Shown piece after piece: positions 25,993 to 36,228 of a stretch of 46,462 bases of DNA. Position numbers and translations under genes: made by a program. Source of the DNA: Magnetospirillum sp. 15-1 (GTDB taxonomy: Bacteria; Pseudomonadota; Alphaproteobacteria; Rhodospirillales; Magnetospirillaceae); contig NZ_FXXN01000025.1 in the NCBI RefSeq assembly GCF_900184795.1, positions 1 to 46,462 of the forward strand, in the 5' to 3' direction. The notes beneath the pieces are model-generated. The model had not been told where the DNA came from, searched no databases, and saw nothing but the letters and a program-made list of their open reading frames with translations. Within the stretch, counting starts at the first letter, position 1; every line of letters begins with the position of its first letter.

Positions 25993-25997
25993 TAAGT
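25993..25997. repeat. Right target-site duplication TAAGT
   Basis: Directly follows the terminal ACA of the element and equals 13,554-13,558. The tRNA-Gln 3' end begins 26 nt further on. Confidence 0.8.
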
Positions 25998-26023
25998 CGT
26001 TGATTTCGTTGAGAAAAATAGGT

Positions 26024-26097
26024 TGGCTGGGGGACTAGGATTCGAACCTAGACTGGCGGAGTCAGAGTCCGCTGTCCTACCGTTAGACGATCCCCCA
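26024..26097 (-). tRNA. tRNA-Gln (anticodon CUG)
   Basis: Read on the minus strand the 74 nt fold into a full cloverleaf. The acceptor stem is TGGGGGA with TCCCCCA. The anticodon stem is GCGGA/TCCGC with loop CTCTGAC, giving anticodon CTG. The T arm is CTAGG-TTCGAAT-CCTAG, and the discriminator G is followed by an encoded CCA. The 3' end points to the transposon. Upstream of the tRNA on this strand (26,118-26,140) a GC-rich hairpin can be drawn, but its role is unclear. Confidence 0.95.
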
Positions 26098-26353
26098 CCA
26101 GTCCGGCTGGTGGTCCGTACCCCCGGCGACGACCGGGGTAACCACGAGAGGCGCACCTTCTAACACAGGCTCCCGGCCGGATCAATGGCGAAAGAGCGAA
26201 GACGGAAATTGGCCGCAAAGGGGCGGAAATCCGGGGGTTTCCGCCTGTCGGGACAGGGTGCTTCCCACCAATGCCCGTTTGGGAGTAACATCCGCCGCCC
26301 CGAATTATAGAGTCCCGCTTTTGGCTTACGCCTCCTCGTCCTCGTCCCGCACC

Positions 26354-27322
26354 ATGCCGATTTACGCCGCCCTTGATCTCGGCACCAACAATTGCCGGAT
26401 GCTGGTGGCGCGCCCGCAGGGCCGGACCTTCAAGGTGATCGACGCCTTTTCCCGCGTCACCCGGCTGGGCGAGGGGCTGGGCGCCAGCGGCGTGCTGTCC
26501 GAGGCGGCCATGGTCCGCACCCTGAACGCGCTGGAGGCCTGTGCCGAGAAGATGGAGCGCAACCGGGTGGGCCGGGCCCGGCTGGTGGCCACCGAGGCCT
26601 GCCGCCGCGCCAGCAACGGCGCGGAGTTCACCAGCCGCATCACCGAGCGTACCGGGCTCAAGCCCGATATCATCAGCCCCAGCGAGGAAGCCGGCCTAGC
26701 CCTGGGCGGCTGCGCCTCGCTGCTGGACCCGGGCGTGCCCTGGGCGCTGGTCTTCGACATCGGCGGCGGTTCCACCGAACTGGTCTGGGTACGCAACTCC
26801 TCGCAGGGACAGCAGGTGATGGGCATCCAGTCCATTCCCACCGGCGTGGTCACCCTGGCCGAGCAATGGGCGCACGACCTGGCGTCCAACGCCGGCTACG
26901 ACCGGGTGGTGGAACGCATCGGTGCCGCCTTCCGCCCGTTCGAGGCGCTGCATGCCATCGGCGCCATGCTGACCGGCAACATGGTGCAGATGCTGGGCAC
27001 CTCGGGCACCGTCACCACGCTGGGCGCCCTGCATCTGGGACTGGAGCGCTATGACCGCTCCCAGGTGGACGGGCTGGAACTGGGCTTCGCCGACATCGCC
27101 GCCGTCACCCGCAAGCTGGCCTCCATGACCCACGACCAGCGCGCCGCCCATCCCTGCATCGGGCCGGAACGCGCCGATCTGGTGGTGGCCGGCTGTGCCA
27201 TCCTGGAGGCGGTGTGCCGCCTGTGGCCGCTGGGCAAGCTGCGGGTCGCCGATCGCGGCGTGCGCGAAGGCGTGCTGCTGAATATGATGCGCGAAGATGG
27301 AACCCTGGGAGCACGGAACTGA
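26354..27322 (+). CDS. Ppx/GppA-family phosphatase
   Basis: The 322-residue product starts at ATG 26,354 with [19 protein letters not shown], the typical first nucleotide-binding motif of the family. The frame is open further upstream, but the added residues look non-native. The second motif is [12 protein letters not shown] (about 136-147). The third is [11 protein letters not shown] (about 217-227). The family hydrolyses inorganic polyphosphate or pppGpp. At about 320 residues it lacks the C-terminal HD domain of the long E. coli-type Ppx, so the substrate cannot be fixed from sequence. The stop overlaps the ATG of rlmE by one base, so the two genes are co-transcribed. Confidence 0.85.
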   Translation: MPIYAALDLGTNNCRMLVARPQGRTFKVIDAFSRVTRLGEGLGASGVLSEAAMVRTLNALEACAEKMERNRVGRARLVATEACRRASNGAEFTSRITERTGLKPDIISPSEEAGLALGGCASLLDPGVPWALVFDIGGGSTELVWVRNSSQGQQVMGIQSIPTGVVTLAEQWAHDLASNAGYDRVVERIGAAFRPFEALHAIGAMLTGNMVQMLGTSGTVTTLGALHLGLERYDRSQVDGLELGFADIAAVTRKLASMTHDQRAAHPCIGPERADLVVAGCAILEAVCRLWPLGKLRVADRGVREGVLLNMMREDGTLGARN

Positions 27323-28071
27323 TGGCGGCCACGGGAAGCAAGGGGGGGGGCAAGAAGAGTTCGGGACGCACCACCGGCTCGGGTCCGAGCGGCGGCTCGC
27401 GCAATCTCACCGTCAAGGTGAAGACCGCCAAGAGGCGCAAGCTGTCGTCCACCCTGTGGCTGCAGCGCCAGCTCAACGACCCCTATGTGCACGAAGCCAA
27501 GCGCCTGGGCTATCGCTCGCGCGCCGCCTTCAAGATGATCCAGTTGGACGAGCGCTTTCATATTCTGAAGCCCGGCCTGCGCGTCGTCGACCTGGGCGCC
27601 GCCCCCGGCGGCTGGACCCAGGTGGCGGTGGACAAGGTCGGCGCCCTGAAGCCCAAGGGCGGCGGCAAGGTGGTCGGCATGGACATCCTGGAATGGGACC
27701 CGCTGCCCGGCGCCATCACGCTGCAGGGCGACTTCCTGGCCGACGACGCCCCCGACCGCCTGAAGGAGGCCCTGGGTGGCCCCGCCGACGTGGTGCTGTC
27801 CGACATGGCGGCCCCCACCACCGGCCACCCCTCCACCGACCACCTGCGCATCATCGGCCTGGTGGAGGTGGCGCTGCACTTCGCCCTCGAGATCCTGACG
27901 CCGGGCGGCACCTTCGTCGCCAAGGTCTTCCAGGGCGGCACCGAGAAGACCCTGCTCGACCAGTTGAAGAAGAACTTCACCACCGTCCGCCACGCCAAGC
28001 CGCCGGCCAGCCGCCAGGGCTCGGCCGAGACCTATGTGGTGGCCACCGGCTTCCGCGGTTCCGCCGAATAA
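27322..28071 (+). CDS. rlmE: RlmE (RrmJ/FtsJ) 23S rRNA 2'-O-ribose methyltransferase
   Basis: The 249-residue product has a low-complexity basic N-terminus ([20 protein letters not shown]), common in alphaproteobacterial RlmE. Then follow [20 protein letters not shown], with the first Lys of the K-D-K-E tetrad, and the SAM-binding motif [29 protein letters not shown] carries the catalytic Asp, and [11 protein letters not shown] the second Lys. Known enzymes methylate U2552 of 23S rRNA during late 50S assembly. It overlaps the ppx/gppA stop by one base (ATGA-type coupling). Confidence 0.92.
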   Translation: MAATGSKGGGKKSSGRTTGSGPSGGSRNLTVKVKTAKRRKLSSTLWLQRQLNDPYVHEAKRLGYRSRAAFKMIQLDERFHILKPGLRVVDLGAAPGGWTQVAVDKVGALKPKGGGKVVGMDILEWDPLPGAITLQGDFLADDAPDRLKEALGGPADVVLSDMAAPTTGHPSTDHLRIIGLVEVALHFALEILTPGGTFVAKVFQGGTEKTLLDQLKKNFTTVRHAKPPASRQGSAETYVVATGFRGSAE

Positions 28072-28081
28072 ACCTCCAGCC

Positions 28082-28531
28082 TCAATGCAGCAGCGCCTCG
28101 GTCAGGTGGCTCTGCATCTCGCGCGGCGTGGCGTGGGTCAGGTCCTTGACCACCTCCACCACCACCATGCGCCGCGTGAAGTCGGAGAAGTGCTTGCGCA
28201 ACTCGCCCATCATGGCCGGCGGAGCGACCACCACCAGCCGGTCGAACTGGTGGGCGAGAACGGCGCGGTCCAACTGGGCCGCCACCCGGCCGGCGAAGCG
28301 GCATTTCTCCTCGTCCTGCCAATCGCCCTCGTCGTAGGCGTGGCGGCCGATTCCGGCGGAATCGAAGGTCCGTCCGGGGCGGTCGGTGGTCATGGCGTGG
28401 TTATGAGCCCGCGACGGCGCGGCCAGCATGTAGTTCAGGGCCGGCACGATATCCCGTCCGGGGCCATCGCAATGGAAGAACCGGGCGCGGGTTCCATCGG
28501 CGACGCAAATCCATGTGCAGGGCTTTGCCAT
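28082..28531 (-). CDS. Host-attachment-protein family
   Basis: The 149-residue product from ATG 28,531 (MAKPCTWICVADGTRARFF) fits the host-attachment family, first named from plant attachment in Agrobacterium. It shows the typical KxCRFAGRVAAQLDRAV helix and the FDRLVVVAPPAMMGELRKHFS stretch. Its fold resembles the release-factor-domain-like proteins, and its molecular function is unknown. The gene converges on rlmE with a 10-bp gap. It sits alone on this strand. Confidence 0.8.
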   Translation of the reverse strand: MAKPCTWICVADGTRARFFHCDGPGRDIVPALNYMLAAPSRAHNHAMTTDRPGRTFDSAGIGRHAYDEGDWQDEEKCRFAGRVAAQLDRAVLAHQFDRLVVVAPPAMMGELRKHFSDFTRRMVVVEVVKDLTHATPREMQSHLTEALLH

Positions 28532-28661
28532 GTGAGCCTCCCTCACCGAATGTTGAACAAGGCTTCCCACCACCCACTACTATACCACCGTTCGGCCTTT
28601 GGGCGGGAAAGGCATGGCGGCAATCCTCCCGGCACATGGCTCTCCACGAGGCGATGCTTGA

Positions 28662-30185
<1,524 letters not shown>

Positions 30186-30198
30186 ATTCCAGTCCTCT

Positions 30199-30245
30199 TT
30201 GACACGGCGCCGCCCTGGGATATACAATGACGATATCCCAGGGCG
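30199..30245 (+). promoter_or_regulatory. vapBC promoter with 13-bp operator-like palindrome
   Basis: CGCCCTGGGATAT (30,211-30,223) and ATATCCCAGGGCG (30,233-30,245) are perfect inverted repeats around 9 nt. TTGACA (30,199-30,204) and TACAAT (30,223-30,228, 18-nt spacing) make a good sigma-70 promoter. Its -10 lies within the palindrome, as expected for autoregulation by a VapBC complex. Confidence 0.7.
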
Positions 30246-30255
30246 GAGGCCGGCG

Positions 30256-30477
30256 ATGACACGTACGAACCTGTTCCAGAGCAATCGTTCACAGGCCGTC
30301 CGCCTGCCCAAGGACGTGGCCTTCCCCGAAGGGGTCAAGGAAGTGGCGATTCTGCGCGATGGCGCCCGCCGGATTGTCGTTCCCGCCAATGCCATATGGG
30401 ACGATTTCTTCGCGGCTCCTGGGGTGGGACTGCCGGATCGCGAACAGCCGGACATGCAGGAGCGGGAAAGCTTCTGA
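30256..30477 (+). CDS. vapB: VapB-type antitoxin
   Basis: The 73-residue product begins TRTNLFQSNRSQAVRLPKDVAFP, the SpoVT/AbrB-like DNA-binding fold of VapB antitoxins. The C-terminal part (about 45-73, DDFFAAPGVGLPDREQPDMQ) should wrap the toxin. The start lies 10 bp behind a perfect palindrome, presumably its operator. The gene is followed after 2 bp by the toxin gene. Confidence 0.88.
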   Translation: MTRTNLFQSNRSQAVRLPKDVAFPEGVKEVAILRDGARRIVVPANAIWDDFFAAPGVGLPDREQPDMQERESF

Positions 30478-30479
30478 CC

Positions 30480-30932
30480 ATGTTGCGTTACATGCTCGAT
30501 ACCAATTTGTGCATTCGCGTGCTGCGTGACCGTCCCGCCGGTCTGCGCGAACGGTTCAATGCCGAAGCGGCAAATCTGTGCATCTCGACGGTCACGCTGG
30601 CCGAACTCCTGGTCGGTGCGGAGAAATCATCGAGGCCGATCGAAATTCGCCAGCAGGTCGAAGCCTTTGCCGCGCGCCTCGATGTCCTCTCGTTTGATTC
30701 CCATGCGGCGGCGCATTACGCCGATATTCGCGCCGATCTTGAACGCAAAGGCCAGACCATCGGCCCCTACGATTTGATGATCGCTGGCCATGCCCGCAGC
30801 CGGGGATTGATGGTGATCACCGGTAATCTCGACGAATTCAATCGTGTTGCCGGGCTACGGGCGGAAGACTGGTTGGCCGCCCTCACTCCTCCGGCCGGAA
30901 GGCCTCGGCGGGATCGTCGCCGGGGAACTTGA
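30480..30932 (+). CDS. vapC: VapC-type PIN-domain ribonuclease toxin
   Basis: The 150-residue product has the PIN-domain acidic residues: Asp in MLDTNLCI (about residue 7), Glu in TLAELLVG (about 43), and Asp in GPYDLMIAGHA (about 98), with ITGNLDEFNRV after it. VapC toxins cleave tRNA or rRNA; the target here cannot be told. The length is slightly above usual (about 130-140) owing to an Arg-rich tail (PAGRPRRDRRRGT). The tail overlaps the 3' end of the convergent binding-protein gene by 50 bp. Confidence 0.88.
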   Translation: MLRYMLDTNLCIRVLRDRPAGLRERFNAEAANLCISTVTLAELLVGAEKSSRPIEIRQQVEAFAARLDVLSFDSHAAAHYADIRADLERKGQTIGPYDLMIAGHARSRGLMVITGNLDEFNRVAGLRAEDWLAALTPPAGRPRRDRRRGT

Positions 30933-31791
30933 TCAGGCTGGCCAGCACCGGGCTCATGGGGAAATCCAGGGCGGTGTTGACCGGCGGAATGGGCGACTGG
31001 AACCACTTGGCGTACAGCCGTCCCACCTCGCCCGAGGCCATCATTGCCTTCACCGTCCGATCCACCAGCGCCTTGAAGGCCGGATCGCCCTTGCGCAGCA
31101 TGATGGCGATGGGCTCGGTGTTCAGGGTCTGCGGCAGAATCTCGTAATCCTTGGGCGCCGCCGAGTTGGCGATCAGCCCGGCCAGCAGGTTGTCGTCCAT
31201 GACGAAGGCGGCGGCCTGATCGGTTTCCAGCAGGCGGAAGGATTCGGCGTGGTCGTTGCCGAACATTTCGCTCACCTTGATGTCGCGGCCCTGGACGCGG
31301 GCCTTGAGCAACTGCACGCTGGTGCTGCCGGCGGTGGTCGCCACCGCCTTGCCGTCCAACTGGGTCAGCTTGGAGATGTGGCTGGCCTTTTTCACCGCGA
31401 TGCGTACCGACGCCACGTAGGTGGTGGGGGCGAAGGCCACCTGGGCCTGACGCGCCACGTTGTTGGTGGTCGAGCCGCATTCCAGGTCGATGGCGCCGTC
31501 GACCATCTTGCCGATGCGGTTCTTGGAGGTCACCACCTCGGTGCGCACCTCCAGGGCGGCAAGGCCGAGTTCGGTCTTCACCGCCTCGGCGATGCGGCGG
31601 CAGATTTCCACGTGATAGCCGACCGGCTGCCTGGCGGCATCGAGGTAGGACAGCGGGTAGGACGCCTCGCGCACACCCAATACGATGGTGCCGCCGCGTT
31701 TGACCTTATCCAAGGTGGGTTCCGGCCCGGCCTGGGCAGCGGCGGGCACCAGAGCGAGGGCCAACAGCAACACGGCGCGAATCACGGCCAT
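30883..31791 (-). CDS. Periplasmic amino-acid-type substrate-binding protein (family 3)
   Basis: The 302-residue product has a signal peptide (MAVIRAVLLLALALVPAAAQA) and the family 3 solute-binding layout of glutamate/aspartate-type ABC importers. It starts VKRGGTIVLGVREASYPLSY, has DGAIDLECGSTTNNVAR in the ligand cleft, LDGKAVATTAGST at the lobe change, and DDNLLAGLIANS near the end. No permease or ATPase gene is next to it in the window, so it is an orphan binding protein here. It converges on vapC with a 50-bp overlap. Confidence 0.85.
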   Translation of the reverse strand: MAVIRAVLLLALALVPAAAQAGPEPTLDKVKRGGTIVLGVREASYPLSYLDAARQPVGYHVEICRRIAEAVKTELGLAALEVRTEVVTSKNRIGKMVDGAIDLECGSTTNNVARQAQVAFAPTTYVASVRIAVKKASHISKLTQLDGKAVATTAGSTSVQLLKARVQGRDIKVSEMFGNDHAESFRLLETDQAAAFVMDDNLLAGLIANSAAPKDYEILPQTLNTEPIAIMLRKGDPAFKALVDRTVKAMMASGEVGRLYAKWFQSPIPPVNTALDFPMSPVLASLIKFPGDDPAEAFRPEE

Positions 31792-31922
31792 CTCGACTTA
31801 TTCCAATGACATTAATGGGCGAAGACTAGACACCCGTGGCGCGGGGACTGTCAATCCGGCCTGTCGTCCAGGGTGGTATGCGGGACTTGCGATGAACGGG
31901 GATTTACAGCATTTATGCGCCC

Positions 31923-33245
31923 ATGACTCCCGCCGCACGCCTTCAGGCCGCCATCGAGGTGCTTTCCGAAATCGAGAAGTCGGCCAAGCCGGCCGATTCG
32001 GTCGCATCGTTCTATTTCAAGCAGCGCCGCTATATCGGTGCCAAGGATCGCCGCGCCGTGGCCGAAGTGGTCTGGCGGGTGCTGCGCCGCCGGGCCCGCA
32101 TCGACTGGTGGCTGGAGCATCTGGACCACCCCGAGCGGCCCAACGCCGAAGGCAAGGGGGGCGCGCGGGCCCGCGTGCTGGCCGACATGATCTTCGAGGG
32201 CATCAGGCCGGAGCCAGACCTGTTCCGCGGCCCCCACTCGGCCTATCCGCCCGAGCCGCCCGAGCGCCGGGTGCTGGACATGCTGGCCGGGCAGAAAAGC
32301 CTGTTCCACCGCGACATGCCGCCCCATGTGCGCGGCGAGTATCCGGAATGGCTGACGCCGCGCCTTTCGGCGCTGTATGGCGATAACCTCGATGCCGAGA
32401 TGGGCGCCATGCGCGACGAGGCGCCGCTCGACCTCAGGGTCAACACCCTGAAGGCGACGCGGGAAGAGGCCATCCGCGCCCTGGCCAAGGAAGGCATCAA
32501 GGCCGAGCCCACCGCCCTGTCGCCGCTGGGCCTGCGCCTGGGCGCCCGCGTGCCGCTGGTCCAGGTCCAGGCCTGGCGCAACGGGCTGATCGAGGTGCAG
32601 GACGAAGGCTCGCAACTGGTGGCGCTGCTCACCGACCCCAAACCCGGCCAGGCCGTGGTGGATTATTGCGCCGGAGCCGGCGGCAAGACACTGGCGCTGG
32701 CCGCCGCCATGCAGAACAAGGGCCGCCTGGTGGCCTGCGACGTGGCCGAGTGGCGGGTGGACCGCGCCCAGGACCGTCTGCGCCGCGCCGGCGTCCACAA
32801 CGTCACCCGGCGGGTGATCGAAGGCGAGTCCGACAAGTGGATCAAGCGCTCGGCCGGTTCGTTCGACCGGGTGCTGGTGGACGCGCCGTGCACCGGCACC
32901 GGCACCTGGCGCCGCAACCCCGACGCCAAGTGGCAATTGGGCGAGACCGACCTGCTGGAACTGGTGGTCCGCCAGGGCGCCATCCTGGACAGCGCGGCCC
33001 GGCTGACCAAGCCGGGCGGGCGTCTGGTCTACGCCACCTGCTCCATCATGACCGATGAAAACGAAGGCCGCATCGAGGCCTTCCTGGCCGCCCATCCCGA
33101 CTATCGCCCGGTCCCGGTTCCCGAGTTGTGGGCGGAACTGGTGGGCACCCCCTGCCCCGTTCCCGGCCCCTGGCTACGGCTGTCGCCGCGGGCTCACGGC
33201 ACCGACGGCTTCTTCGCCGCCGTGCTGGAGAAGGCTTCCGCATAA
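31923..33245 (+). CDS. RsmB-like RNA cytosine-C5 methyltransferase
   Basis: The 440-residue product has a helical N-terminal part (about 1-150) of the kind found in RsmB/NusB-like proteins. The catalytic domain follows: SAM motif VVDYCAGAGGKTLALAAAM, motif IV DAPCTGTGTWRRNPD, and motif VI YATCSIMTDENE. The Cys in motif VI attacks C6 and the Cys in motif IV releases the product. In related bacteria such a gene lies between guaB and guaA, which fits here. The exact target base (C967 for E. coli RsmB) is not certain. Confidence 0.88.
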   Translation: MTPAARLQAAIEVLSEIEKSAKPADSVASFYFKQRRYIGAKDRRAVAEVVWRVLRRRARIDWWLEHLDHPERPNAEGKGGARARVLADMIFEGIRPEPDLFRGPHSAYPPEPPERRVLDMLAGQKSLFHRDMPPHVRGEYPEWLTPRLSALYGDNLDAEMGAMRDEAPLDLRVNTLKATREEAIRALAKEGIKAEPTALSPLGLRLGARVPLVQVQAWRNGLIEVQDEGSQLVALLTDPKPGQAVVDYCAGAGGKTLALAAAMQNKGRLVACDVAEWRVDRAQDRLRRAGVHNVTRRVIEGESDKWIKRSAGSFDRVLVDAPCTGTGTWRRNPDAKWQLGETDLLELVVRQGAILDSAARLTKPGGRLVYATCSIMTDENEGRIEAFLAAHPDYRPVPVPELWAELVGTPCPVPGPWLRLSPRAHGTDGFFAAVLEKASA

Positions 33246-33251
33246 GAAAAA

Positions 33252-33276
33252 GGCCGGTTCCCAATGGGAACCGGCC
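33252..33276 (-). terminator. Rho-independent terminator of the DUF1127 gene
   Basis: GGCCGGTTCCC and GGGAACCGGCC form a perfect 11-bp stem with a 3-nt loop. On the minus strand it is followed by TTTTTC, 35 bp beyond the stop of the small minus-strand gene. In the plus direction no T-run follows, so it should not end the rsmB-like transcript well. Confidence 0.85.
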
Positions 33277-33311
33277 CGAAGTCTTATAGGGGAGGATACG
33301 CGAAAGAAAAC

Positions 33312-33485
33312 TCAGCGGCGGAACGCCAAATCGGCGATCTCGCGGTGATCGAGCATGGCCAGTTCCCGCTCCAGCCGGCGAGCGGCCATGAACCCCTGAA
33401 CCTTGGCGGCGACGCGGCGGACGGTTTCGGCCAGGCGGAGGTCGAATTCGACGGTGGCGGTCTGGGTCAGCTGATGCAGGGTCAT
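33312..33485 (-). CDS. Small DUF1127-like protein
   Basis: The 57-residue product from ATG 33,485 ends ARRLERELAMLDHREIADLAFRR, the DUF1127 pattern (Arg-Leu-x-x-x-Leu-x-x-Asp-x-Arg-x-x-x-Asp-hydrophobic). DUF1127 proteins are small Arg-rich alphaproteobacterial proteins; some bind RNA and affect small-RNA turnover and phosphate metabolism. The upstream in-frame residues are unlikely. A good terminator follows. Confidence 0.75.
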   Translation of the reverse strand: MTLHQLTQTATVEFDLRLAETVRRVAAKVQGFMAARRLERELAMLDHREIADLAFRR

Positions 33486-33892
33486 GGCGGGAACCTCGGT
33501 CTCAAGTGTTTTCTCTGTTGCCCCAACCATACGGCGGCTCCCTCCTGCGTGAGAATCGACCAATTCGCATGGGCCGATGCAAAAACGGCATACCGGTACC
33601 GAATTACCGCAATATCCGTGTTACCACGGCCATCGCCCCAATTGGTCGCCCCGAACGCCGCCCCATTTCGCCCCATTTAATGAAGTTTTATGGAATCCGG
33701 GGCGATAAAGGGGAGTTTCAACGACGGCCGGCAGAACCGCCGGCCTCTTCCAGAGCTCTCCAGCATGGACCTGACAAGAAACGTCGCAAGGGATGGAGCA
33801 GGGTACAGCAACGTCGGCCCCCGTCGGCGTGATGAGACCTCCTCGGCAAGACCGCGTCCCTTGAGGGGATCAATCATCAGCCCGGAGGAATC
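33486..33892. other. 407-bp intergenic region
   Basis: No gene can be supported here. A plus-strand frame of 68 codons (33,690-33,896) looks random. A short hairpin GGCCGGC/GCCGGCC (33,726-33,745) lies in the middle without a T-run. The region must carry the divergent promoters of the DUF1127 gene and the sugar-epimerase unit. I could not pick out a clear promoter. Confidence 0.6.
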
Positions 33893-34978
33893 ATGAGTGT
33901 CGTCATCATCACCGGCTCGGGAGGACTGATCGGCGCCGAGGCTGCCCGTTTCTTCGGCCGTCAGGGCATGAGCGTGGTCGGCATCGACAACGACATGCGC
34001 AGCTACTTCTTCGGCGAGTCGGCCAGCACCGCCTGGGCGCGGGCCGAGTTGGAGCGCACCCTAAGCGACTACACCCACGCCGGAGCCGATATCCGCGATG
34101 CCGGGGCCATCGACACCGTCTTCGCCCGCTACGGCGAGGCCATCACGGCGGTGATCCACACGGCGGCGCAGCCCTCCCACGACTGGGCGGCGAAAGAGCC
34201 GCAGGTGGACTTCACCGTCAACGCCAACGGCACCCTGGTGCTGCTGGAAGCCACCCGCAAGCACTGTCCCGACGCCTGCTTCATCCACTGCAGCACCAAC
34301 AAGGTCTATGGCGACACGCCGAACCACCTGCCGCTGGTGGAGATGGAGACCCGCTGGGAACTGGACCCCGGCCATCCCTGGGCCCGGCACGGCATCGACG
34401 AGACCATGTCCATCGACGCCTGCACCCACTCGCTGTTCGGAGTATCCAAGGTGGCCGGCGACCTGCTGGTGCAGGAATACGGCCGCTATTTCGGCATGAA
34501 GACCGCCTGCTTCCGCGGCGGCTGCCTGACCGGGCCGGGACATTCGGGCGCCCAATTGCATGGCTTCCTGTCCTATCTGGTCAAGTGCGCCGTCACCGGC
34601 GATCCCTATACGGTGTTCGGCTACAAGGGCAAGCAGGTCCGCGACAACATCCATTCCGCCGATCTGGTCAACGCCTTCTGGCACGTCTTCCAGGCGCCGA
34701 AATCGGGGGCCGTCTACAACATGGGCGGGGCGCGCCACTCCAATTGCTCCATGCTGGAAGCCATATCCATGTGCGAGGAACTGACCGGGCGGCCCATGAA
34801 CTGGTCCTATTCGGAACAGAACCGCATCGGCGATCATATCTGGTGGATCAGCAGCGTCGAACGCCTCCGCGCCGATTACCCCCAATGGAATTTCACCTAC
34901 GACATCCGACGGATCATGGCGGAGATCCATGACGCCATGACCGACCGGCTGGGATACCGCACGGGAGGGATGCGCTGA
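33893..34978 (+). CDS. Extended-SDR NAD-dependent epimerase/dehydratase with Phe in place of catalytic Tyr
   Basis: ATG 33,893 has GGAGGAA at 33,884-33,890. The 361-residue product has the Rossmann motif TGSGGLIG (7-14), [11 protein letters not shown], and [11 protein letters not shown] (131-141), and is similar to CDP-paratose/tyvelose 2-epimerase-type enzymes. At the position of the catalytic YxxxK the sequence reads [12 protein letters not shown], so Tyr is Phe-182 while Lys-186 is kept. The remaining parts ([30 protein letters not shown]) are well preserved, so this is a family feature rather than decay. It probably acts on a nucleotide-linked sugar with altered chemistry (inference). It is the first gene of a three-gene unit, 1 bp ahead of the next. 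Confidence 0.82.
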   Translation: MSVVIITGSGGLIGAEAARFFGRQGMSVVGIDNDMRSYFFGESASTAWARAELERTLSDYTHAGADIRDAGAIDTVFARYGEAITAVIHTAAQPSHDWAAKEPQVDFTVNANGTLVLLEATRKHCPDACFIHCSTNKVYGDTPNHLPLVEMETRWELDPGHPWARHGIDETMSIDACTHSLFGVSKVAGDLLVQEYGRYFGMKTACFRGGCLTGPGHSGAQLHGFLSYLVKCAVTGDPYTVFGYKGKQVRDNIHSADLVNAFWHVFQAPKSGAVYNMGGARHSNCSMLEAISMCEELTGRPMNWSYSEQNRIGDHIWWISSVERLRADYPQWNFTYDIRRIMAEIHDAMTDRLGYRTGGMR

Positions 34979-34979
34979 A

Positions 34980-36212
34980 ATGACACGGGCCCCGATGTTC
35001 GCCTATCTGGACCCGGCCCTGATGAACAATCTGGGCCACCATGCCAATTCCGGCCGCAACATCGTCCGGGAGATCCGGACGCGCGGCATCCCCTGCGCCA
35101 TCCTCGGCCACGCCGAAATCGAGCCCGGACTGCAGACGGAGTTAAGCGCCGTCCCATGGTTCCGCTGGAACACCTATACCGTGGTGGATCGCGACCCCAT
35201 CTGCGGTTGGCTCAACGATTTCGAGATGGGCGCGCGCGTCACCGCCGAGGATATCGGGCGACTGCAAGGCTTGCATCCCAAGGACCTGATCTACGTGAAC
35301 TCCGTCCAGCCGGCCCAGTTCATGGCGGTTCTGCGCTGGGGCCGCACCCTGCCCGACAGTGAGCGCCCCACCGTGATCATGGAGTTCGGCACCGACCCCG
35401 GACTGGTCCTGGTGGAATCGGAAAATGCCCCGCCCCAATTCGTGTCCATGGACCCGCGCGTCGACCCCCGGGCGGTGCTGCTGCGCTTTACCGGCCGGCA
35501 GTTGACCGAGGCCGATCAGCGCTGGCTGCGGCTGGCCACCTTCGACTCCCAGTCCTCGGCCATCTTCCAGATGCTGCTGGACTATCCCGTGGGAACGCTG
35601 CCCCTCCCCCAGGGGGCGGTCACCACCTGCCGCGACCGGACAGGGGCACGCCCCATCACCATCGGCATCCTGGGCCATCAGCGGGGCGACAAGGGCTTTC
35701 ACAAGGTCCCCGCCCTGGTCACCCGCCTACTGGCCGAACGCAACGATATCCAGGTACTGGTCCACAACGGCTGGCCCGAGGGCATGCCCGAGTACCAGCA
35801 GGCCCTGCGCGACATCGCCGCATCGGACTCCCGCCTCGTTCTCAACGAGCAGGTGGCCGACGCCGTGCTGTGGAGCCGCCTGCTCGAACATACCGACCTG
35901 ATGGTCTGCCCCTACATGCGCAACCGCTTCGTCTCGTCCTATTCGGCGGTGGCCAGCGAAGCCATGGCCAACGCCATTCCGCTGGTGGCGCCCGAGGGCA
36001 CCACCTTGCACGGGGTGATGCGTGAATTCGGCGAGCCCGGCACAATATTCAGGGAAGAAAGCGTCGAGGCGATCCATGGGGCGGTGGTCGCCGCCCTCGA
36101 TGATTTCGACCGTCTGGCCGGCCAGGCCAAGCAGGCTTCCATCCGGTGGGGGGAAACGCGCGGCGCCAAATGTCTGGTGGACACATTGCTGTCCTGGCAG
36201 GCGGCATCTTAA
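34980..36212 (+). CDS. Glycosyltransferase-like protein (GT-B type)
   Basis: The 410-residue product starts one base behind the epimerase gene, with GGGAGGG upstream. The C-terminal half has the pattern of GT4-type glycosyltransferases: ITIGILGHQRGDKGFHKVPAL (start of the donor domain), IQVLVHNGW, and LMVCPYMRNRFVSSYSAVASEAMANAIPLVAPEG, which takes the place of the usual E-x7-E nucleotide-sugar site. The N-terminal half (GHHANSGRNIVREIRTRGI) fits the acceptor domain. The donor and acceptor are unknown. Together with the epimerase it suggests transfer of an unusual sugar. Confidence 0.7.
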   Translation: MTRAPMFAYLDPALMNNLGHHANSGRNIVREIRTRGIPCAILGHAEIEPGLQTELSAVPWFRWNTYTVVDRDPICGWLNDFEMGARVTAEDIGRLQGLHPKDLIYVNSVQPAQFMAVLRWGRTLPDSERPTVIMEFGTDPGLVLVESENAPPQFVSMDPRVDPRAVLLRFTGRQLTEADQRWLRLATFDSQSSAIFQMLLDYPVGTLPLPQGAVTTCRDRTGARPITIGILGHQRGDKGFHKVPALVTRLLAERNDIQVLVHNGWPEGMPEYQQALRDIAASDSRLVLNEQVADAVLWSRLLEHTDLMVCPYMRNRFVSSYSAVASEAMANAIPLVAPEGTTLHGVMREFGEPGTIFREESVEAIHGAVVAALDDFDRLAGQAKQASIRWGETRGAKCLVDTLLSWQAAS

Positions 36213-36228
36213 GGAAGGACCAGGTCCG

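Noticed and set aside
26118-26140. GC-rich hairpin upstream of tRNA-Gln as a terminator
   Set aside because: It has a bulge and no T-run, and lies on the 5' side of the tRNA. Its role is unclear, so it is not called.
33690-33896. 68-codon plus-strand frame before the epimerase gene
   Set aside because: No ribosome-binding site or family pattern; composition looks random and it only brushes the epimerase start.
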